The notes below the pieces were generated by a model. That model did no database searches, was not told the origin of the DNA, and worked only from the letters and a program-made list of their open reading frames with translations. Below, piece after piece: positions 16,858 through 26,410 of a stretch of 64,000 nt of DNA. How positions within the stretch are numbered: the first letter of the stretch is position 1; the number at the start of each line of letters is the position of its first letter. The translations under genes and the position numbers were made by a program. The DNA comes from Pseudaquabacterium terrae (GTDB lineage: Bacteria; Pseudomonadota; Gammaproteobacteria; Burkholderiales; Burkholderiaceae_C), in contig NZ_JABRWJ010000001.1 of NCBI RefSeq assembly GCF_013266755.1, positions 620,001 through 684,000 of the forward strand, in the 5' to 3' direction.

Positions 16858-17916
16858 TCAATGTTGTTGGCGCTCGGCATCCACCAGGTGCCCCAAGCTG
16901 TTGGTCATGAGGCCTGCCATCGCCGTACCGCCGACCGTGGCGATGAGGGCGATCATTTGCTTCTGATCGAAAAGCGCGCGCAAGGTCTGCCACGTGCCGT
17001 TCGAAATGAATGCCTCGCGATGCAATTCATCCGCGGCCTGCAGCAGCACCGCGTGTTGATCACTCCAGCCGCTCGCCGAGGGGCCCGCGGCGACGCGTGC
17101 CAGTTCAGCTTCGGTGAAGCCTGCGGCCTGCGCGGCTTCGGCGTGGCGGGCCCACCCGATCTCATCGCGGACATTCCAGGCCGTGCGCATGATCAGCAGT
17201 GCGCGCGCCTTCGATGGCAGGCGCGATTCGTGCCTGACATAACGTACGAATTGCGCGTATGCGCTGAAGAGCTTCGGATGGTTCACCGTCGCCACCTCGA
17301 TGCGCGGCGACTTCAGCCGCGGTGACGCCGGCCGCTCCGCGACGGCCGGCAATACCAGGTCGCGCGGCAGGCGGTCCTGCAGCCCGGGGTCGAGCTGGAC
17401 GCCGAGGCTGTTCAAGGCCATCGATACGAACTGGTATTGCCCGGCGGTCAGGATCAACGCCAACATCTGCGGGTTTGCGTAGCGCGCGCGCAGCGCTCGC
17501 CAGGTGGCGTCGCTGACCATCGCGTCGCAGCGCAGCTCGTCGACCATGCGCAGCAGCGCGCGTTCGGTGTCGCGCCAGCCCGCGACGTCCGGGCCCTGCG
17601 CGATCCGGTGCAGGTCCGCATCGCTCAAGCCCGCATCGGACTTCGCGATGCGTGCATGCTGCGCCCATTCGTATTCGGACTGGCACAGCCAGCCCATGCG
17701 CAACATCACGATCTCGCGCTCGCGCGGCGGCAGGCCGGACCCGTTCAGGGTGAAGCGTCCGAGCGCGCCGAACGCGCGGGCGAAGTCGAGGTCATGGGCC
17801 AGCGTCTTGTAGATGTTGTAGTCGGGGCTGGCGGCGAGCATCGCTCGCTGGGTGTCATCGGCATCCTGCGGGCCCAGCGGCGCGAGACGCGGTGAGGTCG
17901 GGCGTGGCGTGAACAT
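16858..17916 (-). CDS. Carboxymuconolactone decarboxylase family protein with two tandem domains
   Basis: The 352-residue protein is a duplication: residues about 20-170 and 190-345 each show the AhpD/CMD helical pattern (LPPREREIVMLRMGWLCQSEYEWAQHARIA in the first, LPSKARALLIMRTAWNVRDEIGWARHAEAA in the second). In both copies the C-x-x-C-x-x-x-H redox motif is reduced: the first keeps a single Cys plus the His, the second has no Cys, so peroxidase activity is unlikely. The start at 17916 overlaps the stop of the VOC gene (TGATG). Such proteins frequently occur in oxidative degradation clusters. The precise reaction is unknown. Confidence 0.75.
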   Translation of the reverse strand: MFTPRPTSPRLAPLGPQDADDTQRAMLAASPDYNIYKTLAHDLDFARAFGALGRFTLNGSGLPPREREIVMLRMGWLCQSEYEWAQHARIAKSDAGLSDADLHRIAQGPDVAGWRDTERALLRMVDELRCDAMVSDATWRALRARYANPQMLALILTAGQYQFVSMALNSLGVQLDPGLQDRLPRDLVLPAVAERPASPRLKSPRIEVATVNHPKLFSAYAQFVRYVRHESRLPSKARALLIMRTAWNVRDEIGWARHAEAAQAAGFTEAELARVAAGPSASGWSDQHAVLLQAADELHREAFISNGTWQTLRALFDQKQMIALIATVGGTAMAGLMTNSLGHLVDAERQQH

Positions 17917-18443
17917 CAGACCATCCGGAGGGGATCGCGACCATCCCAATTCAGCGCGGCCTGCTTGAATCGCTCGAAGGTCTCGGCCTTTCCGCCCAGC
18001 GATTCCGAGATCTCGATCATCGCGCTCGGAAAGTCGAGGTGCACGAAATAGGCGAAGCGGCCGCGCATGCTGTCCATGCGTCCGGCGTGGCCTTCGACAT
18101 AGCCGAGCTCCAGCAGGCGCCGGCACCATCGGTCGTACTCATTCACGGTCCAGAAGGCCACATGCTGGGCAATCTCGCCGCTGCGCTCCAGCGAATCCCG
18201 GTACAGCGAAGGCGCATCGTTGCACTGCTGCAGCAGCTCGATCTGGATGTCACCGGATTGCGCAATGGCGCCCGAAATCACCGGCTTGTCGAGTGTCTCG
18301 CCGTAGTACCGGAATTCGACCGGCGTGACGTTCTTTCGATAGAACCACGGGCCGATGCCGAGATCGACCCAATGCCGCATCGCCTTGTCGAGGTCCTTGA
18401 CGACATACCCGACCTGCTTGACGCCGTTGAAATTCGGATGCAT
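17916..18443 (-). CDS. VOC / glyoxalase-superfamily protein
   Basis: A 175-residue protein with the paired beta-alpha-beta-beta-beta modules of the vicinal oxygen chelate fold: VKQVGYVVKDLDKAMRHWVDLGIGPWFYRK for the first and AQHVAFWTVNEYDRWCRRLLELGYVEGH for the second. The usual metal ligands (H/E at strand starts) are only partly visible: the first module has Gln-Val-Gly where methylmalonyl-CoA epimerase has His. It is the first gene of the minus-strand run and lies 254 bp from the divergent SDR gene, so that stretch should hold the promoters of both runs. The substrate is unknown. Confidence 0.75.
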   Translation of the reverse strand: MHPNFNGVKQVGYVVKDLDKAMRHWVDLGIGPWFYRKNVTPVEFRYYGETLDKPVISGAIAQSGDIQIELLQQCNDAPSLYRDSLERSGEIAQHVAFWTVNEYDRWCRRLLELGYVEGHAGRMDSMRGRFAYFVHLDFPSAMIEISESLGGKAETFERFKQAALNWDGRDPLRMV

Positions 18444-18697
18444 GACCGCTTCATTCCTTTGCTTCGAAGACAGACAAGGGCTCGCCCCAGCCACGTTGCC
18501 GCTGACGACGGATGCTAGGGAGCACCACGAGACGGCAAAAGGTGCCGATTGACCGCGCGACGGGTTGGTTTCGGCCAATTGGGGTGGGTGACGCCAATGG
18601 GACAGCGCATGGCGGGGCACGGGCTGGACATTTGGCGGCCTTGCAGCCGAGCTGCTGCCGCAGCGGCTTCGTTCCCCTTCACACCCTGGACAGATCC

Positions 18698-19486
18698 ATG
18701 ACCCGCACCGCACGACAACTCTTCGATCTGAGCGGCAAGACGGCACTCGTCACCGGCGGCTCGCGTGGCCTCGGACTGCAGATGGCGCATGCATTGGGCG
18801 AGGCCGGTGCGCGCGTCATCGTGAGCGCGCGCAAGGCCGGCGACCTCGAAGAAGCCGTGGCTGAACTGCGTGCTGCGGGGATCGACGCTCAAGCCATCGC
18901 CGCCGATTGCTCCCGGGAGGACGAGACCCGTGGCCTGGCCGATGCGGCGATCGAGCGCCTTGGTTGCGTGGACATCCTGGTCAACAACGCCGGCGCCAGC
19001 TGGGGTGCGGCGGCCGAGGAGCATCCCGTCGAAGCCTGGGACAAGGTGATGAATCTCAACATCCGCGGCTATTTCATCCTGGCGCAGCAGATCGCGCGCC
19101 ACTCGATGATTCCCCGCCGCTCCGGCCGCATCATCAACATTGCGTCGGTCGCCGCGCTGAACGGCAACGTGCCCGAGATGCGCACGCTGGCCTACAACAC
19201 CTCCAAGACGGCGGTGCTGGGATTCACGCAAACACTGGCCGCCGAATGGGGTCGCCACAACATCACCGTCAACGCCATCTGCCCCGGCTTCTTCATGACG
19301 AAGCTCACTGCGGGCCTGATCCATTCGCTGGGCGCGGAGCGTATTGCCGCGAAGTCGCCGCTGGGCCGGCTGGGCGACGACGAAGACCTCAAGGGCATCA
19401 CGCTGCTGTATGCCAGCGACGCCGGCAAGCACGTCACCGGCCAGTGGCTGGCGGTCGATGGAGGCGTGAGCGTCGTCAACGGTTGA
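18698..19486 (+). CDS. Short-chain dehydrogenase/reductase
   Basis: A 262-residue classical SDR: NAD(P)-binding TGGSRGLG near residue 20, NNAGASWG near residue 98, a Ser before LAYNTSKTAVLGF (catalytic Tyr and Lys near residues 166-170), and the C-terminal GQWLAVDGGVSVVNG typical of gluconate-5-dehydrogenase/FabG-like enzymes. It opens the plus-strand run and stands 4 bp before the P450 fusion gene, so it may oxidise the alcohol made by the P450. That pairing is an inference from gene order. Confidence 0.9.
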   Translation: MTRTARQLFDLSGKTALVTGGSRGLGLQMAHALGEAGARVIVSARKAGDLEEAVAELRAAGIDAQAIAADCSREDETRGLADAAIERLGCVDILVNNAGASWGAAAEEHPVEAWDKVMNLNIRGYFILAQQIARHSMIPRRSGRIINIASVAALNGNVPEMRTLAYNTSKTAVLGFTQTLAAEWGRHNITVNAICPGFFMTKLTAGLIHSLGAERIAAKSPLGRLGDDEDLKGITLLYASDAGKHVTGQWLAVDGGVSVVNG

Positions 19487-19490
19487 GCGC

Positions 19491-22400
19491 ATGTCGCTGA
19501 CCGTTCCCATCCCCCAGCCCAAGGGCGACCCGCTGATCGGCAACCTGCGCGCCCTGGACAGCGCGGCGCCGATCCAGGGCTTCATGCGTCTGGCGCGCAC
19601 GCTCGGTCCGATCTACCGGCTCGACGTGCTCGGCACGCCGGTGATCATCGTCAGCTCGCAGGAACTGGTGGACGAGCTGTGCGACGAGAGCCGCTTCGAC
19701 AAGCGCGTGGCCGGGGCGCTGAAGTACATCCGCGACTTCGCCGGCGACGGCCTGTTCACGGCCAAGACCGACGAGCCGAACTGGGCCGCGGCGCACCGGC
19801 TGCTGATGCCGGCCTTCGGCCCGATCGGCGTCCGCGGCATGTTCGACCGGATGCACGAGATCGCCGACCAGATGCTGCTGCGCTGGGAGCGCTTCGGTCC
19901 TGACAGCGTGATCGAGGTCAGCGAGGACATGACGCGCGTGACGCTGGACACCATCGCGTTGTGCGCGTTCGACTACCGCTTCAACAGCTTCTACCAGCGC
20001 GACATGCATCCCTTCGTCGGCGCGATGGTGAGTGCGCTGGCCGAAGCCGACGCACGCACGCGGCGCCCCGAGTTCGCCAGCAAGCTGCTGCTGCGCACGC
20101 GCCGCTCGTACGAGAGCGACCAGGCGCTGATGCGCCGCGTCGCCGACCAACTGATCGACGAACGCAAGCGCGATCCCGATGCACCGCAGAAGAATGACCT
20201 GCTAGGGCTGATGCTGCAGGGCCGCGATGCGGTGACGGGCCAGGGCCTGTCGGACGAGAACATCCGTCACCAGCTCATCACCTTCCTGATCGCCGGGCAC
20301 GAGACGACCAGCGGCATGCTGTCGTTCGCGACCTACTTCCTGCTCAAGCATCCGCAGGTGCTGGAGCAGGCCCGCGCGGAAGTGGATGCGGTGATCGGCA
20401 CCGGGCCGCCGCGCATCGAGCACCTTGCGAAGCTGCGCTACATCGAGCAGGTGCTGATGGAGGCGCTGCGCATCTGGCCGACGGCGCCGGCATTCCAGTT
20501 GCGCGCGCACCGGGACACGGTCATCGGCGGGCGCTATGCGATCGGCCGGCGCGACACGGTGGTGGTGCTCACGCCGATGCTGCACCGCGACCCGCGCGTC
20601 TGGGGCAACGACGTCGAGGCATTCCGGCCCGAACGCTTTGCGCCGGAGGCACTGGCGCAACTGCCGCCCAACGCGTGGAAGCCCTTCGGCAACGGGCAGC
20701 GGGCGTGCATCGGTCGGCCCTTCGCGATGCAGGAGGCGATCCTGCTGGTCGCGATGATGCTGCAGCGCTTCGACCTGGTCGAGGAAGATCCGTCGTACCA
20801 GCTGCAGGTGACCGAAACGCTGACGCTCAAGCCCCGCGGCTTTCGCATCCGCGCCAAGCGCCGCAGCAGTCCGTCGTTCGAGCCGCGAGGCGCGGCGCTG
20901 CCGCAAGCCCGCGCGGCGCGGCCGTCGGCCACCGGGCCGCGGACGACCGACGCACGACAGGCCACACCGCTGCTGGTGCTGTACGGCTCGAACGCCGGTT
21001 CGGCCGAAGCCTTCGCCGGACGCATCGCCAACGAAGCCCAGGCGCACGGCTACAGCGCGCAGGTGGGCACGCTCGATGAATTCGCGGGCCGGCTGCCGGC
21101 CGACGGCGCGGTGGTGATCGTCACCGCGTCGTACGAAGGGCAGCCGCCGGACAACGCGCGCCGCTTCGCCGCGTGGCTGGAGTCGCTCGGGCCTGGCGCG
21201 TTGAACGGCGTGCGCTACGCCGTGTTCGGCTGCGGCAACCGGCAATGGGCGCGCACCTTCCAGGCCGTGCCCAAGCGCTTCGATGCGGCGCTCGAAGCGG
21301 CCGGGGCGGCACGCATCGCTGCGCGCGGCGAAACCGACGCCGGCGGCGACTTCTTCGGCCCGTTCGACGCGTGGTGCGGGCAGTTGTGGCCAGCCCTCGC
21401 TGGCGTGTTCGGTCACGTGATGGGCCGTGAGGTGCCAACCGCGCCGGCCGGCCCGCGACTCGAAGTCGAGCTGCTCCCCGGTGGTCGCACGACGGTGCTG
21501 CGCCAGGTCGACCTGCAGCACGGCGAGGTGCTGGACAACCGCGAGCTGGTCGACATGAGCAACCCGCTCGCACGCTCCAAACGCCACCTTGAGCTTGCTC
21601 TGCCCGAAGGCATGCATTACCGCGCGGGCGACTACCTGGCGGTGCTGCCGCACAACCCGGTCGCGCTGGTCAAACGCGCGCTCGAGCGCTTCAGGCTCGC
21701 GCTGGACAGCCAGATCGTGATCCGCAAGCCCGAGCACAGCCTCGCCGCGCTGCCGACGGGTTACCCGGTCAACGCCAGCGAGGTGCTGTTCCACTACGTC
21801 GAGCTGGCGCAGCCGGCCACGCGCGCGCAAGTCGCCGCGCTGGCGGTGGCGACACGCTGCCCGCCGGAGAAGGTCGCGCTGGCCGCACTCGCCGAAGAGG
21901 ACGCCCACCAGCGCGAGGTCCTCGCCAGGCGCGTCAGCGTGCTCGACCTGCTCGAACGCCACGCCTCGTGCGAGATCCCGTTCGCCGCCTTCCTCGACAT
22001 GCTGCCCGCCGCCCGCGCGCGCCAATATTCGATCTCGTCCTCGCCGCTGTGGAATCCGCAGCGCTGCACGCTGACGGTGGCGGTGGTCGATGCGCCGGCG
22101 CTGTCGGGGCACGGCCGCTACCAGGGCATGGCGTCGTCGTACCTCGCCCAGTGCACACCGGGCACGCGCGTGGCGATGGCGGTGCGTCCGTCGAACGATC
22201 GGTTCCGTCCGCCGGCGTCGCTCGAGACGCCGATGATCATGGTCTGCGCCGGCACAGGCCTGGCGCCCTTTCGCGGCTTCCTGCAGGAACGCGCGGCGCT
22301 GGCCGGTGATGGACGCAGCGTCGGGCCATCGCTGCTCTTCTTCGGCTGCGACGATCCCGACGTCGACTTCCTCTACCGCGACGAGCTCGCGGCGTGGGAG

Positions 22401-22688
22401 CAGGCCGGAGTCGTCAGCGTGCGGCCGGCGTTCTTCCATCGGGCCGATGGCGACGTGCGCTTCGTGCAGCACCGCGTGTGGCAGGACCGCGCCGACGTGG
22501 CCGAGCTGTTCCGGCGCGGCGCGCATGTCTATGTCTGCGGCGACGGCCTGCGCATGGCGCCAGCGGTCCGCGAGACCTTTGCGCGCATCTACGAAGAGGC
22601 CGCCGGCGTGACGCCCGAGCGGGCCGAGGCCTGGATCGACAAGCTCGAGCGCGAGACCGGCCGCTACGTGGCGGACGTGTTCGCCTGA
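19491..22688 (+). CDS. Self-sufficient cytochrome P450 / NADPH-P450 reductase fusion (CYP102-like)
   Basis: The 1065-residue polypeptide carries a complete mono-oxygenase. Residues 1-465 form the P450: oxygen-activating helix I with AGHETTS near 268, the E-x-x-R motif in EALRIWP, and the heme loop FGNGQRACIG near 399-408 with its Cys ligand. After a short linker, residues about 490-635 form an FMN-binding flavodoxin (LLVLYGSNAGSAEAFA), and the rest an FAD/NADPH reductase (RQYSISSSP near 844, MVCAGTGLAPFRGF near 920, YVCGDG). Size and order match P450 BM3 of Bacillus (about 1050 residues), a fatty-acid hydroxylase. It sits between an SDR and an acyl-CoA ligase, so a fatty acid or similar lipophilic acid is the likely substrate. 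Confidence 0.93.
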   Translation: MSLTVPIPQPKGDPLIGNLRALDSAAPIQGFMRLARTLGPIYRLDVLGTPVIIVSSQELVDELCDESRFDKRVAGALKYIRDFAGDGLFTAKTDEPNWAAAHRLLMPAFGPIGVRGMFDRMHEIADQMLLRWERFGPDSVIEVSEDMTRVTLDTIALCAFDYRFNSFYQRDMHPFVGAMVSALAEADARTRRPEFASKLLLRTRRSYESDQALMRRVADQLIDERKRDPDAPQKNDLLGLMLQGRDAVTGQGLSDENIRHQLITFLIAGHETTSGMLSFATYFLLKHPQVLEQARAEVDAVIGTGPPRIEHLAKLRYIEQVLMEALRIWPTAPAFQLRAHRDTVIGGRYAIGRRDTVVVLTPMLHRDPRVWGNDVEAFRPERFAPEALAQLPPNAWKPFGNGQRACIGRPFAMQEAILLVAMMLQRFDLVEEDPSYQLQVTETLTLKPRGFRIRAKRRSSPSFEPRGAALPQARAARPSATGPRTTDARQATPLLVLYGSNAGSAEAFAGRIANEAQAHGYSAQVGTLDEFAGRLPADGAVVIVTASYEGQPPDNARRFAAWLESLGPGALNGVRYAVFGCGNRQWARTFQAVPKRFDAALEAAGAARIAARGETDAGGDFFGPFDAWCGQLWPALAGVFGHVMGREVPTAPAGPRLEVELLPGGRTTVLRQVDLQHGEVLDNRELVDMSNPLARSKRHLELALPEGMHYRAGDYLAVLPHNPVALVKRALERFRLALDSQIVIRKPEHSLAALPTGYPVNASEVLFHYVELAQPATRAQVAALAVATRCPPEKVALAALAEEDAHQREVLARRVSVLDLLERHASCEIPFAAFLDMLPAARARQYSISSSPLWNPQRCTLTVAVVDAPALSGHGRYQGMASSYLAQCTPGTRVAMAVRPSNDRFRPPASLETPMIMVCAGTGLAPFRGFLQERAALAGDGRSVGPSLLFFGCDDPDVDFLYRDELAAWEQAGVVSVRPAFFHRADGDVRFVQHRVWQDRADVAELFRRGAHVYVCGDGLRMAPAVRETFARIYEEAAGVTPERAEAWIDKLERETGRYVADVFA

Positions 22689-22716
22689 AACTGCAATTCA
22701 CAGGAGGAGAGAACCC

Positions 22717-24435
22717 ATGACCGACAAGCCCTGGTTGAAGTCTTACCCGCAAGGTGTGCGGTGGGACCTGGACATCGAACCGATGCCGCTGCAGCGCGTG
22801 CTCGACGCCAGCGTGGCGCGATGGCCCGAGCAGCCGGCGCTGCAATTCATGGGCCGGCGCATCAGCTACCGCGAGCTGGGCGAGCTCACCGACCGCGCGG
22901 CCAAGGGCCTGCAGCAGCTCGGGGTGAAGCCGGGGGTGCACGTGGGCCTGTTCCTGCCCAACACGCCGCACGGCGTCATCGCCTTCTTCGGCATCCTCAA
23001 GGCCGGCGGCACGGTGGTGAACTACTCGCCGCTGGACGCGGCCAAGGTGCTGGAGCACAAGATCGAGGACAGCGAGACCGACCTGCTGTTCACGCTCGAC
23101 CTGGCGGTGCTGTATCCGCAGATGGCCGGCATGCTCGGCAAGACGCGGCTGCAGCGGCTGATCGTCGGCAAGCTCGGCGAGATGACGCCGATGCCGGACG
23201 CGGTGAACGCGCAGATGAAGGCCGGCCAGCAGCTGGCCGACGTGGCCTGGGATGACCGGCACGTGCGCATGGCGCAGTTGCTGGACAACGACGGGCAGTT
23301 CACGCGTTATCCCGTCGCCGATCCGGCGCAGGCGATCGCCGTGTTGCAGTACACCGGCGGCACCACGGGCCAGCCCAAGGGCGCGATGCTCACGCATGCC
23401 AATCTGTCGGCGGCCGCCGCGCAGTACGTGGAGTCCACGCGCGACATGCATGAGGTCGGCGTCGAGCGCTTCCTCTGCGTGCTGCCGCCGTTCCACATCT
23501 ACGCGCTGACCGTGAACATGCTGTTCGGCCTGAGCATCGGCGCCGAGCTGGTGCTGCACGCGCGCTTCGATCCCAAGGCTGCGCTGGAGGACATCTCGGC
23601 CCGGAAGATCACCGTGTTCTGCGGCGTGCCGACGATGTTCACGGCGGTGATGGACCATCCGGAGGTCACGAAGCACGACCTGCGCTCGCTCAAGTTCTGC
23701 GCCTCGGGCGGTGCGCCGCTGCCGGTGGAGGTGGGCCAGCGTTATGCCGAGCTCACCGGCTGCCATCTGTCCGAGGGCTGGGGCATGACGGAGACCTCGC
23801 CCACCGGCACCTTCACGCCGCCGACCACGGCGATCAAGCCGGGCTCCTGCGGCATCCCGCTGCCGCGCATCGAGATCAAGCTGCTGTCGCTGGAAGACCC
23901 GACCCGCTATGTCCCGCTCGGCGAAAAGGGCGAGATGTGCATCAAGGGTCCGAACGTGATGAAGGGCTACTGGAAGAAGCCCGAGGCGACGGCCGAGATC
24001 ACCACCTTCGACGGCTTCCTGCGCACCGGCGACGTCGCCACCATGGACGGCGACGGCTACGTCTTCATCATCGATCGCTGCAAGGACATGCTGCTGTGCA
24101 GCGGCTACAACGTCTACCCGCGCGTGCTGGAAGAAGCGATCTACCTGCACCCTGCCGCCAGCGAGGTGTGCGTGATCGGCATCCCCGACGCCTACCGCGG
24201 GCAGTCGCCCAAGGCCTTCGTCGTGCTCAAGCCCGGTGCGCTGCCGTGCACGCTGGAACAGCTGCAGGCCTTCCTGAAGGACAAGCTGGGCAAGCACGAG
24301 ATGATCCAGGCGCTCGAGATCCGCGCCGCGCTGCCCAAGACGGCCGTGGGCAAGCTGTCCAAGAAAGACCTGGTCGAAGAGGAGGCGCGCAAACGCGAAA
24401 GCGCAGGCGCGTTGGGCGAAGGCGCGGCCGCGTGA
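22717..24435 (+). CDS. AMP-dependent long-chain acyl-CoA ligase
   Basis: The 572-residue ANL-family enzyme activates a carboxylic acid to its adenylate and then to the CoA thioester. The P-loop motif YTGGTTGQPKGAMLTH (near residue 212), the GWGMTE motif near 345, LRTGDVATMDGDGYVFIIDRCKDMLLCSGYNVYPR (the hinge) and the C-terminal catalytic Lys in PKTAVGKLSKKDL are all intact. A strong ribosome binding site (AGGAGGAG) precedes the ATG. The gene lies 28 bp behind the P450 fusion and overlaps the next gene, so it is in the same unit. The chain type it activates is inferred from family only. Confidence 0.92.
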   Translation: MTDKPWLKSYPQGVRWDLDIEPMPLQRVLDASVARWPEQPALQFMGRRISYRELGELTDRAAKGLQQLGVKPGVHVGLFLPNTPHGVIAFFGILKAGGTVVNYSPLDAAKVLEHKIEDSETDLLFTLDLAVLYPQMAGMLGKTRLQRLIVGKLGEMTPMPDAVNAQMKAGQQLADVAWDDRHVRMAQLLDNDGQFTRYPVADPAQAIAVLQYTGGTTGQPKGAMLTHANLSAAAAQYVESTRDMHEVGVERFLCVLPPFHIYALTVNMLFGLSIGAELVLHARFDPKAALEDISARKITVFCGVPTMFTAVMDHPEVTKHDLRSLKFCASGGAPLPVEVGQRYAELTGCHLSEGWGMTETSPTGTFTPPTTAIKPGSCGIPLPRIEIKLLSLEDPTRYVPLGEKGEMCIKGPNVMKGYWKKPEATAEITTFDGFLRTGDVATMDGDGYVFIIDRCKDMLLCSGYNVYPRVLEEAIYLHPAASEVCVIGIPDAYRGQSPKAFVVLKPGALPCTLEQLQAFLKDKLGKHEMIQALEIRAALPKTAVGKLSKKDLVEEEARKRESAGALGEGAAA

Positions 24436-25538
24436 GCGCGAAGGCCGCGCTCATGCGACCGCGGAAGATCTTGACCGCGCTGGCGCTCGTCGTGCTCGCA
24501 CCGGTCGCCTACCTCACGCTGTGGCCGGTGCCGGTGGCGCCGGTCGCCTGGTCGGCCGCTCCTCCACCCGGCTATGCCGGCCCGCACGCTGCGAACCAGC
24601 GATTGGCCGCGCTGCAGCACATCGATCTGAAGGGCGACAGCGGTCCCGAGCACGTGGCGATCGGCCGCGACGGCAAGCTGTACACGGCGGTGGCCAGCGG
24701 CAGGCTCCTGCGCTTGAACCCGGACGGCAGCGGCCTGGAAGTGTTCGCGCAGCCCGGCGGACGCATCCTCGGCTTCGACTTCGATGCCGCCGGTCACCTG
24801 ATCGGCGCCGACCCCACGCGTGGCCTCGTCTCGGTCGCGCCGGATGGCCAGGTGACGGTCCTGGCCGACCAGGTCGACGGCGACCCGATCCGCTTCGCCA
24901 ATGCGGTGGTGGTGGCCCGCAGCGGCCGCATCTACTTCAGCGACGCATCGACACGCTTCAGCGCCCGCGACCTGGGCGCCAGCGAAGCGGGCCTGCGCGA
25001 GATCCTCGAGGGATCGGCCTCCGGTCGCCTGCTGGAATACGACCCGACCACGAAAAGGACGCGCACCCTCGCCCGCGGCTTCTCGCTCGCCAACGGCGTC
25101 GCGCTCAGCCAGGACGAGCAGTGGCTGTTCGTGGCGGACACCGGCCGCTACCGGATCTGGAAGATCGACGTCGCGGGCACGGCGCCGCCCAAGGTGCTGC
25201 TCGACAAGCTGCCCGGCTATCCGGACAACCTGATGCGCGGGCGCGATGGCCGCATCTGGGTGGGCCTGGTCAAGCCGCGCAACGCCGGCGCCGACCGGCT
25301 GTCCGACAAGCCCTTCGTGCGCAAGCTGATCATGCGCCTGCCGCGCTCGATCTGGCCGCTGTCGAAGGACCATGCGCACGTGTTCGCATTCACCGAGGAC
25401 GGCCGCGTGGTGGCTGACCTGCAGGGCCCGTCCGGCGCCTATGGCGAGACCACGGGCGTCACCGAGACGGTGGACCGGCTCTACGTCACCAACCTGCGCG
25501 CGAAGACCCTGGGCTGGCTGCCGCGGCCGGCGCCCTAG
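24432..25538 (+). CDS. SMP-30/strictosidine-synthase-like beta-propeller protein
   Basis: The 368-residue protein has an N-terminal hydrophobic anchor (ILTALALVVLAPVAYLTLWPV) and a six-bladed propeller with recurring GPEHVAIGRDGKLYTAV, GRILGFDFDAAGHLIGAD, FSLANGVALSQDEQWLFVADTGRYRIWKI and LPGYPDNLMRGRDGRIWVGLV blades, the last two carrying the metal-binding Asn/Asp pattern. It resembles strictosidine-synthase-like lactonases and esterases. It is probably anchored in the inner membrane facing the periplasm. The GTG at 24432 overlaps the ligase stop (GTGA); the ATG at 24453 is an alternative. It ends the plus-strand run and is convergent with the XRE gene. Confidence 0.82.
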   Translation: MSAKAALMRPRKILTALALVVLAPVAYLTLWPVPVAPVAWSAAPPPGYAGPHAANQRLAALQHIDLKGDSGPEHVAIGRDGKLYTAVASGRLLRLNPDGSGLEVFAQPGGRILGFDFDAAGHLIGADPTRGLVSVAPDGQVTVLADQVDGDPIRFANAVVVARSGRIYFSDASTRFSARDLGASEAGLREILEGSASGRLLEYDPTTKRTRTLARGFSLANGVALSQDEQWLFVADTGRYRIWKIDVAGTAPPKVLLDKLPGYPDNLMRGRDGRIWVGLVKPRNAGADRLSDKPFVRKLIMRLPRSIWPLSKDHAHVFAFTEDGRVVADLQGPSGAYGETTGVTETVDRLYVTNLRAKTLGWLPRPAP

Positions 25539-25543
25539 CCAAG

Positions 25544-26368
25544 TCAGGGCGTTCCGTCGCGCAGGGCGCGGGCACGCGCTTGCGTCGAAGAGTCCGCCGG
25601 GAAGAAACACTCGATGCGCAACTCCTGCAGCGTCACATCCTGCGGTGTTCCCAAGGTCGTGACGGCGGAGAAGTAGTTGAAGACGTGATCGCCCTTGCGA
25701 AAGCAGATGGGAATCACCGGCACGGACGGCGCGGCCAGGTTCAGGCGGCGCAGGTGCTTCGGCACCCCGGGATAGGCCAGCACTTCGGCAATCAGGTCGT
25801 CGGTGGTCGCGTCCGGCACGCCGCCGACGGCCTCGCGATGAACCCGCTGCAGCAGCGTCTCGGCAACCAGGTCCCAGTTGTCCACGCAGGGCCGCAGGCC
25901 GTGCGGATCGAACATCAGGCGCACGACGTTCGCCGGCTGGGCGGCGGCGCGATCGCCGAGCAGCAGGCCGAAGAAGCGACGCGCGGCCTCGTTGACTTTC
26001 ACGAGATCCCAGTGGCGATTCATGACGACCGCGGGAAACGGCTCCTGCTGGCGAAGAATCGCGTGCAAGGCGGTCTGCACCGCGCGCAGCTCCGGGGCAT
26101 CGAGCGGGCTCTCGGCGTACAGGGGCGCGAATCCCGCGGCCAGCAGCATCGCATTGCGCTCGCGCAAGGGCACGCCGAGCACATTGGACAGCAGCACCAC
26201 CATCTCCCGGCTCGGCTTCGCACGCCCGGTCTCCAGGAAGCAGATGTGGCGCGGCGAGACATCGGCCTCGTGCGCGAGGGCGAGCTGGCTCAGGCTGCGC
26301 GTCTTGCGCCAGTACTGCAGCAGCGGCCCGACGGCGCTGGACCGGGGTGCGGAATGGGTACTGGTCAT
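25544..26368 (-). CDS. XRE-type regulator with MmyB-like ligand-binding domain
   Basis: The 274-residue protein has an N-terminal helix-turn-helix (LLQYWRKTRSLSQLALAHEADVSPRHICFLETGRAKPSREMVVLL, residues about 15-65) and a C-terminal PAS-like MmyB domain (VMNRHWDLVKVNEAARRFFGLLLGD, then YFSAVTTLGTPQDVTLQELRIECFFPAD). Proteins of this layout respond to small, often fatty-acid-like, ligands. It is divergent from an AhpD-like and hydrolase gene pair, with a perfect 26-bp palindrome between them, so it most likely represses those genes and itself. Confidence 0.88.
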   Translation of the reverse strand: MTSTHSAPRSSAVGPLLQYWRKTRSLSQLALAHEADVSPRHICFLETGRAKPSREMVVLLSNVLGVPLRERNAMLLAAGFAPLYAESPLDAPELRAVQTALHAILRQQEPFPAVVMNRHWDLVKVNEAARRFFGLLLGDRAAAQPANVVRLMFDPHGLRPCVDNWDLVAETLLQRVHREAVGGVPDATTDDLIAEVLAYPGVPKHLRRLNLAAPSVPVIPICFRKGDHVFNYFSAVTTLGTPQDVTLQELRIECFFPADSSTQARARALRDGTP

Positions 26369-26410
26369 CCGGCAAGTATGGCGAACGACCGGCCTGCGGC
26401 AATTCCCCCG

